From Hemibagrus wyckioides (lineage: Eukaryota; Chordata; Actinopteri; Siluriformes; Bagridae), in NCBI RefSeq assembly GCF_019097595.1, contig NC_080718.1, positions 11,006,657 through 11,070,656 of the forward strand: a stretch of 64,000 nucleotides of DNA. The letters are read 5' to 3'. Below are positions 13,650 through 24,259 of this stretch, piece after piece. Within the stretch, counting starts at the first letter, position 1; each line of letters begins with the position of its first letter. A model generated the notes under the pieces. It had not been told where the DNA came from, ran no database searches, and saw nothing but the letters and a program-made list of their open reading frames with translations. Position numbers and translations under genes: made by a program.

Positions 13650-14897
13650 TACTATATTGCCAAAAGTATTCGCTCACCTGCCTTGACTCGCATATGAACT
13701 TAAGTGACATCCCATTCCTAATCCATAGGGTTCAATATGACGTCGGTCCACCCTTTGCAGCTATAACAGCTTCAACTCTTCTGGGAAGGCTGTCCACAAG
13801 GTTTAGGAGTGTGTTTATGGGAATTTTTGACCATTCTTCCAGAAGCGCATTTGTGAGGTCACACACTGATGTTGGACGAGAAGGCCTGGCTCTCAGTCTC
13901 CGCTCTAATTCATCCCAAAGGTGTTCTATCGGGTTGAGGTCAGGACTCTGTGCAGGCCAGTCAAGTTCCTCCACACCAGACTCTGTCATCCATGTCTTTA
14001 TGGACCTTGCTTTGTGCACTGGTGCACAGTCATGTTGGAAGAGGAAGGGGCCAGCTCCAAACTGTTCCCACAAAGTTGGGAGCATGGAATTGTCCAAAAT
14101 GTCTTGGTATGCTGAAGCATTCAGAGTTCCTTTCACTGGAACTAAGGGGCCAAGCCCAGCTCCTGAAAAACAACCCCACACCATAATCCCCCCTCCACCA
14201 AACTTTACACTTGGCACAATGCAGTCAGACAAGTACCGTTCTCCTGGCAACCGCCAAACCCAGACTCGTCCATCAGATTGCCAGATGGAGAAGCGCGATT
14301 CATCACTCCAGAGAACGCGTCTCCACTGCTCTAGAGTCCAGTGGCGGCGTGCTTTACACCACTGCATCCGACGCTTTGCATTGCACTTGGTGATGTGTGG
14401 CTTGGATGCAGCTGCTCAGCCATGGAAACCCATTCCATGAAGCTCTCTGCACACTGTTCTTGAGCTAATCTGAAAGCCACATGAAGTTTGGAGGTCTGTA
14501 GCGATTGACTCTGCAGAAAGTTGCCGACCTCTTCGCACTATGCGCCTCAGCATCCGCTGACCCCGCTCCGTCAGTTTACGTGCCCTACCACTTCATGGCT
14601 GAGTTTCTGTCGTTCCCAAACACTTCCACGTTCTTATAATACAGCTGACAGTTGACTGTGGAATATTTAGGAGTGAGGAAATTTCATGACTGGATTTGTT
14701 GCACAGGTGGCATCCTATCACAGTTCCACGCTGGAATTCACTGAGCTCCTGAGAGTGACCCATTCTTTCACAAATGTTTGTAAAAACAGTCTGCATGCCT
14801 AGGTGCTTGATTTTATACACCTGTGGCCATGGAAGTGATTGGAACACCTGATTCTGATTATTTGGATGGGTGAGCGAATACTTTTGGCAATATAGTG
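13650..14897 (-). mobile_element. Tc1-type transposon copy, dead
   Basis: A 1248-bp copy of the element also seen at 41.6 and 51.5 kb, in reverse orientation. Inverted ends start (T/C)ACTATATTGCCAAAAGT. The right end is followed by TA and the left base has decayed. The transposase inside is broken by nonsense changes only. Confidence 0.9.
13732..14847 (-). pseudogene. Tc1-type transposase pseudogene with two stops
   Basis: It aligns along its whole length with the open frame at 41.6 kb. Two stop codons interrupt it, both TGA where the intact copy has CGA: 14593-14595 and 14416-14418 on the minus strand. No frameshift was found, because the pieces on either side of each stop stay in one frame. 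The catalytic segment ([26 protein letters not shown]) is still readable in the 211-codon C-terminal part. CGA-to-TGA is what deamination of methylated CpG produces. Confidence 0.9.
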
Positions 14898-14995
14898 TAT
14901 ATAAGATCTCTAAGATGTTAACAAACGTATGTCAGATTAAAAGAGTGTTATAACTTAACTTTGTGCCATTTAATTTTAATAACCACAATTACTAT

Positions 14996-14996
14996 A

Positions 14997-15093
<97 letters not shown>
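14996..15093. repeat. (AT)n microsatellite
   Basis: About 95 bases of nearly pure AT between the dead Tc1 copy and the DNA-transposon relic. Confidence 0.95.
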
Positions 15094-15094
<1 letters not shown>

Positions 15095-15600
15095 TACCAG
15101 TGAAAAGTTTGGACACATCTTCTAATTCCATGGTCTTTCCTGATGTTTATTTCTTTCTTCATTGTAAAACAATGCTGAAGGCGGCCGAAATACACAATAA
15201 TCTCATTTGAACAGTTGATATTGAGATATGTCTGCTACTGATGCTCTGTAAATCCGTCATAACAGCTCTAATCTGAGGTGCTGTTAATCGGTGATTTCTG
15301 AGGCTGGTAACTCTAAATGAACTTCTCCTCTGCAGCAGAGGTCAGTTTTGGTCTTGCTTTACTGGGATGGTCTTCATGTGAGCCAGTTTCATCATGGTGC
15401 TTGATGGGTTTTGCAAATGCACTTGACAATACTGTTCTTGCAAGAACTATTCCAGAACACCTGACCTTCGTGTCTTAAAATAACAACTGATTGTTTTTTG
15501 TTGTCATTACATATGGATTACTTAAGTCCATGTGTGTTATTTCATAGTTTTGAAATCTCCAGTATTGTTCAAGAATGTAGAAAATAAATCCCTAAACAAA
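15094..15600. mobile_element. Relic of a non-autonomous DNA transposon (one end)
   Basis: It starts with TACTACCAGTGAAAAGTTTG, a terminus widely repeated in fish genomes with Tc1-like elements. About 400 bases of related internal sequence follow, and no matching right end was found. It abuts a (TA)n tract. The class is inferred from the end motif only. Confidence 0.5.
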
Positions 15601-15606
15601 AAACAT

Positions 15607-15635
15607 CGAATTAGAAGGTGTATATATATATTTCA

Positions 15636-15720
<85 letters not shown>

Positions 15721-15742
15721 GAAGGTGTATATATATATTTCA

Positions 15743-15804
<62 letters not shown>
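15607..15804. repeat. (TA)n microsatellites in a 109-bp tandem duplication
   Basis: The unique motif AATTAGAAGGTGTATATATA followed by TTTCAGAATA occurs at about 15609 and again at about 15718, each followed by a long TA tract. Open frames of Tyr-Ile repeats here are not genes. Confidence 0.85.
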
Positions 15805-15806
<2 letters not shown>

Positions 15807-16454
15807 TGAAACCTTCACTTTATTTACTTCTTTACTTCTTCAAACTTGATTTAATTACCAAGAACCCAAAAGACCTTGTGCTGGTGAATCATAACATTTT
15901 CACTAATGCCTGTAGAGCTCCTAACATGTCACCTCTGTGTTCCTCGCCTCAGGTGATAAGAGCTGGATCTGATTCAACAGAAACTTGTTTTTTATGCTTT
16001 CATAAAAAAAACAAAAAAACAAAACCCAAACAACAACAAAACATTAAAATTCTTCGAACAACTCAACTAAAAGGGAAACTAAAATTCAACAATTTTATTA
16101 ATTCAATTCAATTAATTTATTTAAACATTTTATGCTTTTTTTTCCAAAACATTTTCAGGCTTTTTATGTTTCTTTGGCTTTGTAATTCAGTAACAGCAGT
16201 GCACAGTGTACTGAACATGGAACGACTTAAAATCTTTTGTTCGTTTACAAAATTTACTGAAAATGAAATGTAGGATTTTTTTGTACTTTTAATGCATAAA
16301 CGGTGTCGCAAAGTGTTGTCTGTTAGTGCAGTGTAGACGTCTTTACGAATGTGCTGTAGTAAACTATTGTGGATAGCCAAATAACTACAACTTTACTGTA
16401 AGTCTGTTCTAAGAAGAGAGAAAGGACAAAAAAAATTTTTGCTGAGTTGAATGA

Positions 16455-16650
16455 ATAGCTTTTATTTGTAACATATACATTACACCACAGTGAAATTATT
16501 TTCTTCACATATCCCAGTTTAGGAAGTTGGTGTCAGCGCCCCAGAGCAGAGACGGTTAAGGGCCTTGCTCAAGGGTCCAGCAGTGGCAGCTTGGCAGTGC
16601 TGGGGCTTGAGCCTCTGACCTCCTAATTAACAAACCAGACTTAACCTTTT
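16455..16650 (-). repeat. tRNA-derived SINE, truncated reverse copy
   Basis: Same family as 56.9 kb. It keeps CAGTGAAATTATTTTCTTCA and GGCAGTGCTGGGGCTTGAG but loses most of the tRNA-like head. Confidence 0.75.
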
Positions 16651-17118
16651 TTTTTTTGTTGTTAGTCACAGGTGGATTATCCGGCATGACTCAAGACACA
16701 AGAGTACAACCCCATCCCTACCCCCATGCAAAAAAAACTGTCTGGACTGTCAGGTGTTAAAGGTACAGAAATACTATGCAAAGTTCATCATAAAATACTG
16801 AAGTATAGGCTCTTAAATGTACTTCATGTACACAAGAAAGATTCACCAAAGACACCTGCCTCAAAACCTTTAGTTATGGGCGGTATGTGCTACACTAAAG
16901 TTACCAAGGACTTTGGGAAACAATAGTTATAACTAAAAAAATCATCCTAAGATTCCTAATTTCTTAAATGTTGCCAGTAAACAAACAAAGAATCTTCAAT
17001 AGCTAGCTGTTACAATATGCCTACGATACAAACTGCCTTTGATAACTACAAAGTGTTCACAACAGCTTACAGGATTACAGACTGCACTTTATTCATAATA
17101 ATCATTCTGGCATACATA

Positions 17119-17617
17119 CACAAACCAGGCATAACATTATGACCGCCTGCCTAATATTGTGTTGGTCCCTCTTTTGCTGCCAAAACAGCCCTGACCCGTC
17201 ATGCACTGTGTATTCTGACACCTTTCTATCAGAACCAGCATTAACTTCTTCAGCAATTTCAGTAACAGTAGCTCGTCTGTTGGATCGGATCACACGGGCC
17301 AGCCTTCACTCCCCATGTGCATCAATGAGCCTTGGCCGTCCATGACCCTGTCTCTGGTTCACCACTGTTCCTTCTTTGGACCACTTTTGATAGATACTGA
17401 CCACTGCAGACTGGGAACACCCCACAAGAGCTGCAGTTTTGGAGATGCTCTGATCCAGTCATCTAGCCATCACAATTTGGTCCTTGTCAAACTCGCTCAA
17501 ATCCTTACACTTGCCCATTTTCCTGCTTCTAACACATCAACTTTGAGGACAAAATGTTCACTTGCTGCCTAATATATCCCACCCACTAACAGGTGCCATG
17601 ATGAGGAGATAATCATG
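17119..17617 (-). mobile_element. Internally deleted Tc1-type element, copy B
   Basis: About 500 bp closely matching the 4.5-kb copy, with a left end CACAAACCAGGCATAACAT next to TA. The minus strand carries the same transposase N-terminal region fused to the 3' tail (YTVHDGSGLFWQQ). The last roughly 40 bases, including the other terminal repeat, are gone. Confidence 0.8.
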
Positions 17618-18267
17618 CTTAAAAAGTAAAAAATCACAAATATAGGATTACAGAGAACTCTAGCGATGTAGTGAACAGAAAGTAGAAGACTTATCTTTCC
17701 AAATGTAGTAAATAAAAATGATATCAAAAGTATGAGGTGAAAGAAAAATCTGAAATAAAAGGTACAGATACAGATATGTAAAACAAGACAAGTGCAAAGT
17801 AACAGTAAAGCAGCAGCTTTCTTCTTTTTGTGCTTTTTAGGGGATTTGTGTATAAAAGGAAAGCAGCCCATAATGCTTTTTATTATGTTAGAAACCTTTA
17901 CATTTATTTTGTGGCCTTCAAAAATAACATTGCATAGAAAATTAATAAGAATTGTTAAAGCACCTGTATGCATGAGTTGTTATTTGTGGAGTGTATAAAC
18001 GTCTGTAACAGTATAATTTAATAATAGTCTCTATGTGTTTATGACTATAACATGCTGCAGGACACCAGAGTACAGTCAGTACACCTGACTTCTCAAATGA
18101 GCCAAAACTCATCCTGTCACCTCCTGCCTGTGTTCTCAGTGATGGACAGTTAGTAGCATTTATAAGGTTTCTGTGTAATAGCTTGTTGTCTTTGAGGAGC
18201 CCATTTGACATCTTTCTTTTGTACTGTTACACCCACATGGGTGGCGCAGGCCTTGAAGGTGAGCCAG
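17618..18267. other. Unique AT-rich DNA, no gene seen
   Basis: A 134-codon reverse frame (17569-17973) is hydrophobic and low in complexity. It begins inside the deleted Tc1 copy and has no homology I recognise. Confidence 0.45.
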
Positions 18268-18475
18268 AGTTAGTTGTATGTGTGTGTGTGTTTGTGTGTG
18301 TGGGCATGTTTTTATATCTTTGCACAAATCAAGTGTCCCCACAAGGATAGGAAAAAGTGACAGTTTTGATCATGTTGGGACTTTTTATTACCCATAAAAA
18401 GTTTAGTTTATAAACTAAATTTACTTTTAAAAACAAGGCTAAATGTTTTTGTAGTGTGTGTGTGTGTGTGTGTGT
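18268..18475. repeat. Interspersed repeat flanked by (GT)n
   Basis: GTGTCCCCACAAGGATAGG and TTATAAACTAAATTTAC belong to a repeat often found in fish next to GT tracts. GT tracts are at 18278-18301 and 18455-18475. Confidence 0.45.
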
Positions 18476-19261
18476 AGAGCTGTTAATGGCTATTGTGTCA
18501 CTCCAAAATGATCAGCTCAGTGCAAAATCGTTGGCTTGAGTACAACTGAAACTGCTTCCTGCATGTTCCTACCTGTCGCGATGTGGCACATAACCTGCTG
18601 AGTTTCTTCTTCTCCCTCCTTCACTTGTTCTCTGGCTGTCTTGCGTTTTTCACACTGACTTCACACTTGTGTGTGAGTGTCATGTTGACTTTGTGTTTGG
18701 TTTTGATGTCTATATTTCTTCGGTGGCTCAGGAAGTCATTTTGTAGCTTGCAAGGTTCTTCGTGTCCCACTTTATTGTACTTCAATTAGAAATAGAAATG
18801 GAGAGGTTGCATTGCATATGTGAAATTGTATAAGTGTACAGGTTTTAAACACGCACACAGATATACACTCCACCCCCAGTTTTTTTTTGCACAGATTTCT
18901 TAAGAAGTGTCATATTGTTGTGAAAAGAGTTTGCCAGAGAATTTTCATTGCTTACTATGGACAGTTCTATGAATTTTAGAAAACATGCACGGAAGCTTGG
19001 CAGCCTTATTTATTGCATATATTTGCATAGGTTACTTTATCATGACATTCAGTTAACGTGGCTGGTTTGAATCCCCTCGATCCCCCCCGGTATTATGTAT
19101 ATAAAATTTCATTCAAATAAAGTTCTAACTGCTGTGGGGGGATTTGCATGAGCTCTCAACTGCTGCTTTAATCATTTTGTCTCTGGACTCCAGCAGCACA
19201 GCTGAAAACATGTTAGCTTCGTGTTAAAACTAGAATGAATTTCACCAGATTAGGATGGATT

Positions 19262-19450
19262 CCCTTTTGGGTCTCTCAAGGTTTCTTCCTCATATCATCT
19301 CAGGCAGTTTTTCCTTGCTACCATCACCTCTGGTTTGCTCATTGGGGATCAACTGATAACATTCTAAATGGAAAATTTCTATCCTGTATAGTTGATTTGT
19401 AACAATATCCATTGTTAAAAGTGCTATACAAATAGAATTGAATTGAATTA
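19262..19450 (+). repeat. Interspersed repeat with (TTGAA)-type tail
   Basis: Has CTCAAGGTTTCTTCCTCATA and ends GTGCTATACAAATAGAATTG, the same family as 61.3 kb in the other orientation. A 60-codon reverse frame here is repeat, not a gene. Confidence 0.6.
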
Positions 19451-22400
19451 GCTTCTTATATAAACGACACAACCTATTTCACAATGGGAATCTTTTTTTC
19501 CGTTGCCCTAATTGTAGCCAAAATTTTATGATTTTGTTGTTCAGTGGAAACAATAAGGGAATGTTATTGTTTAGAAGTTGCACTGGACACACAGAGAGCA
19601 GAAAAAGTTCTCAGAATAATACCTCACAAAACTGGGGGTGGGGTCATAGGTGCTAGAGGCAGTGTTTGGTCCTGGAGGGGATGGGTGTGTTGTGTTTTGG
19701 TTATACCTAAAATACGTTTACACTCTCTTATACTCTCTGTTGTATATGTTAAACAACGAAATTGATTTTAAGGACCAGAGACACTAATGCGATAAGTAGA
19801 ATAATGGCATAGCCATAAAATCCATCCATAACCACACTGACAAACGCGTTGAATGTGAACAATAAAGAGATCTATATAAGTAACATTGGTGGATCAGAAC
19901 GAGCACGTGGGTGAACGGGTGCCATACGCAGGAAGCATGCTGTATAGGGCTTCAAACCAGTATGGCCACTTGATACACTATCTTTCCTCCATGTGTATCG
20001 TGTGTGTGTTTTATAAATCACTGGAAGCTGAGAACTTGATTGGGCTGTAAAAGAGGCTTAACCGGGCTAGGCAGAGCTGCAACTTGTTCTTGTTCTTCAG
20101 GCCCCAATCTCAGTCTGCCAGTCCCTTCATTTAGCCTGGTAGAGGTTTTGTCAAGTTACGGTTTCTTCAGTTTGGTTGTTAAGATCTTCAGCGAGAAGTG
20201 TAAAGGTGTGTCCTAAGCATGTACTGACTTGCTCTTGTACTTCTTTCATGCATGTTGATATCAGGTCGCAAATCTTTTAGAGTCAAGTGTCACTTGGTGA
20301 ATGTTGGGAGTGAGACAGAAAGCAAAACAGTTAACAGTTGACCTGGTGTCCTGTGAGGAAAATTGAGGCTGGTGTGTGTGTGTGTGTATAAGCATGTGTG
20401 CGTGTGTGTGTGCACGCATATGCTTCAAGCTTACATTGGAAATATGAAGCTTTCACAGGAAGACATACAGGTGCATCTTCTTCGATCACATGATTTTGCT
20501 GATGTCATTATCCCTGCTTGTACTTACTGCAAAATAATTACATGTTAGCAAGTGAAAATATCTTGAACATAAGCAAATCTATCAAATGCTTCCTTTTATG
20601 AATCAAATCAGCCAGTTTTAGATGTTTTTAGTCATGTCAAAAGTTCTAAAAATCTAATAGTAAAAATTTTAAAATTTGATCAGATCATATAAATGATCTG
20701 TCAATAAAACAAGACGTTTGTTAGCTTGTATTTGGTTTATTGTAACTTTTTAATAGAAATACAAGATACATTGACTTTATTCAAGGCATTTTCACTTGCA
20801 GTGTAATATGCTTATCTTATTTGCAACCACACAGCATGTTACCAAGCAAGTAAAGTTTTAAAATTGCTTTGTTATTTCACGTCCTAAATTCACTCTTCTC
20901 AATGGACACAACTATTAAAAACTGCACCTAATTTTCAGGGCACCTTAACATGCAGCTCAAGAAGCCAACAGTATATGAAGCTCAACCTCTGAGAGTATCT
21001 TTTACTTTCCGCCTTACACACATCATGTTGTTGGTCTATGGGATAAAAAAAACTCATCACAGGGGACGTCTGAGGAATCCTGTGCGTTCTGTTCTTCAGC
21101 ATTCCACAAACTGGCTTCTTGCTTGCAAACTACACTCGAGCTTGCAAACTACACTCGAGTGAGACACATTCTAAAATGCACAAACGTCCATAACTGGACG
21201 AAGGAGTTGCTCAGATCTCATGTCAGTGCATTTTTTCAGTTCTGCTGTTGCTGTCATAACTTTGTCAGTCGGCATCGATTCCTCAGTGGTTATGGAAAAA
21301 AGCACAAGTTTGGGGTTTTTTTTATCTAAAAAATATATGTAGGTAATGTAAGGCATGTGTAATGTTGGTAGGTGTGTGTGGTTGAGACAGAGAGAGAGAG
21401 AGAGAGAGAGAGGATGAAAAAAGAGACAGAGTTAAATGGGTTAACTCATTTGGATATGCTGTGGTTTTTTTGCAGTTCAGCATTTGTGCATGGAAATATG
21501 GGCCTGTAGCAGTTTTTCAGCTTGCGTAGTATTACTTCATGTGCATTCAAATGTACAATAATGAACTTTTCAACTTATAGTAGCGACTGTGGCATGGCTC
21601 TAAATACCCCCCACTTTTTTATCAGTTGATAAGAGAGGAGGCAGGCGAAAAGAATATTATGGCATGAAAATAGATTCATACTGCAATGTTTATTTTTAAC
21701 AGATTTTTGCTCCTGACAGCTTATCAAATGACCCAATAGCCACTTTTTACACCTCAGCTTGTGAGTGTTTTACTCTGTACTAAAAACATGTTTCAGCCTG
21801 TGAGGCTTTGGCAGGCCAAAAATTGGCTCTGGATTTGCTCAACAGCTTGTAGGGGAAAAAAAAAGAAGCAAAAGTGTAGGCAATGATGTGAATTAATAGT
21901 GTCAATATTTGCCAGTTTCAATTGGCAAAAGCTGCTGTCACTTCACACAGAACATCACGCAGACTCACAGCATATTCAATTACTTTGTACAGCTGACTGT
22001 TAAACAGTCTGTCTAAGTATATCCATACCCTATTTCTATCCTGTTCTGTCCTTCATTTTTCCTGTCCCCATTTTTTTGTCTCTATACTGAATTCTCATTC
22101 AATCCTTTTTTTCCCCTTGTTTATTTGCCTCTGTCCTCAATTCTTTCCTCCCCCCATCTTTGTCCTCTCCTTTTTTGATGCCTGTGTCATTCTCAAGCTG
22201 TGTGTTAATTCACAACAAACCCTGTGTCATAGCTCTCAGAATCCCAGAACGCCTTGCTGCAGAGTTGAGCATATGGTTAAAGGCAGGAGGAGGAGAGGGC
22301 ATGTGAGTATACGGGCCCGTCGCACTGTTTGCAGTGTAAGCATGTTACACCAAGTGATAACATCTTCCCAGGAAAGCTTCTCCAAAAACAATGCTCTTCG

Positions 22401-22859
22401 TCTTGACTATTTCTGAGACAAGCCTATAGGCTGGATCACACACAAACACAACACATGCACACAAACACACAGACACACACACAAAACAGCGCATACACAA
22501 CAAAGGAGGAAACGGTTACTCTATTGACATTTGCACTGAGTTATCAGGACTCACTTGTGTATCTGTGTTTAGCCCATATATTGGCTTTTTTGTCTTGAGG
22601 GCATAACTGGTCAAATAGTGTGCAGGAGCCACACCACCGTTACATAGTGCAAATAGGATGCGGTGTGGATAATGAGCTTGTGCTGTAGAGACACTTGTGG
22701 CTAAAACCTGTTATACATTGGGCTTAAAGCAGAGGTGAGGCCCACCCTCACAGGTAGACACAAAAAGCCTAGACAAGCCTTGAAAGAAGTCTGAATTTGC
22801 ATCTTTATTTTCCTGACATCCTGGTTTTGAGTGGGCCACTACCCATAAACTAGAGAGGC

Positions 22860-22890
<31 letters not shown>

Positions 22891-23707
22891 CTTTCTGCAT
22901 TATTGAGTAAATAGACAGAACAAACAGATAGGAATCTCACATCCTAGGAGAACTGTTAACTGCCAAGAAATCATTTGGAAAGTCCTGTAGGAAACAGATG
23001 GCTATAATTCCACACTCATGGCATGTCTGTCTGTTCTTCCAATTACTTAACAATTTTTTCTCTTAACATTCTGTGTGTCTGTCTAATGGAAATTAGTATG
23101 TTGCTTTTAATCTATAAATTTCAATGCAGTTAATTTGTTGACATTTCAGATGTGACCACATCATATCATGTCATATCATATCATATATTATATTCACAGA
23201 TCTGTAACTGTCAAGTAAAAATGTCACCACAAAACCTTTGAGTAACGTTGTCATATAGTGGCTTCAATAATAATGAGCTGTCTCAATACCTGCTTTAACT
23301 GAAATTTTTTGTCTGGTTGCTTGTTGTGAAATCCTGTGTGACTCACCCACATGTCTGGAGAGGATTATTTGTGGTTCTATGAATTTTCCATTAGCATATT
23401 ATTGAACCATGTATGTATACCTTGAATGTACTGGCAATGATGCTTAGGGATGTTTAAGGATGTTATGGCTCTGTAGCATTTTCCATACAAGTGTTGTTTA
23501 ATAATATTGTCCCTTTAGGAACTTTAGGAAGCACCTTCGCCTTCATCATGGCTGCTGAATATTGTGTGAAATCTTCCAAACCATTTGTCCTAACTAGTGT
23601 CTTTTATAATTAACCCAGAGACAATTTGCACGAGAACATTTTTTGTAGTATCTACATCTAGAATTCGAGCCATCCGAGTCATATCTGGGCTTTACATAAA
23701 CCTTTGC
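19451..23707. other. Unique AT-rich DNA, no gene seen
   Basis: Contains GT and GA microsatellites and a 19-bp tandem duplication near 21122-21159. No exon supported. Confidence 0.45.
21389..21412. repeat. (GA)n microsatellite
   Basis: A 24-base GA tract. A similar tract lies at 22862-22890. Confidence 0.9.
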
Positions 23708-23878
23708 TTACATTTACATTACATTTATGGTATTTGGCAGACACCCTTATCCAGAGCAACTTCCATTTATCTCCTTTTTTTTTTTTATAAAACAGAGCAA
23801 TTTAGGGTTAAGGGCCTTGCGTACAGGCCCAGCAGTGGCAGCTTGGGGGACCTGGGATTCGAACAAAGTTATAAGCAC
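23708..23878 (-). repeat. SINE-type repeat, reverse copy
   Basis: Inverse of the tail seen at 62.9 kb (TTTGGCAGACACCCTTATCC) and of the body GTTAAGGGCCTTGCG. It abuts the Tc1 fossil at 23.9 kb. Confidence 0.7.
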
Positions 23879-23884
23879 ACAATT

Positions 23885-24259
23885 TTATAGAATGTATCTG
23901 AATGCTGTAGATTTCCCTTCACTGAAACTAAGAGGCTCAAACCTGTTCCAGCATGACAAAGCCCCTGTGCACAAAGCGAGCTCCATGAAGACATGGATCA
24001 CTGAGGTTGGAGTGGAAGAACTTGAGTGTCCTGCATCCCCACTGATCAGCTTTAGGATGAAATGGAGCACCCACTGCAACCCAGACCTTCTCACTTGACA
24101 GTCAAAAGCAATCAAAAGCAAATGCCCACAGACACATTCCAAATGCTAGTGGAAAACCTTTCTAGAAGAGTGGAGGTTATTATAACAGTAAAGGGGAATT
24201 AGATAGGAAATAAAATGTTCAAATAATTCAGGTGTCCACAAACTTTTGGACATATGGTG
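23885..24259 (+). mobile_element. Tc1-type fossil, 3' part
   Basis: It carries a transposase remnant with FQHDKAPVHKASSMKTW followed by an NP-like region, and ends in CCACAAACTTTTGGACATAT then GGTG and TA. The left end and the N-terminal half are missing. Same family as the relics at 3.7 and 53.4 kb. An old SINE tail lies directly upstream. Confidence 0.7.

Noticed and set aside
13694..14440. 248-codon frame on the + strand (also mirrored at 42056-42802 and 52229-52915)
   Set aside because: Antisense shadow of the Tc1 transposase; its repetition simply follows the transposon copies.
17569..17973. 134-codon reverse frame with hydrophobic stretches
   Set aside because: Overlaps a deleted Tc1 element, is AT-rich and low in complexity, and lacks splice or homology support.
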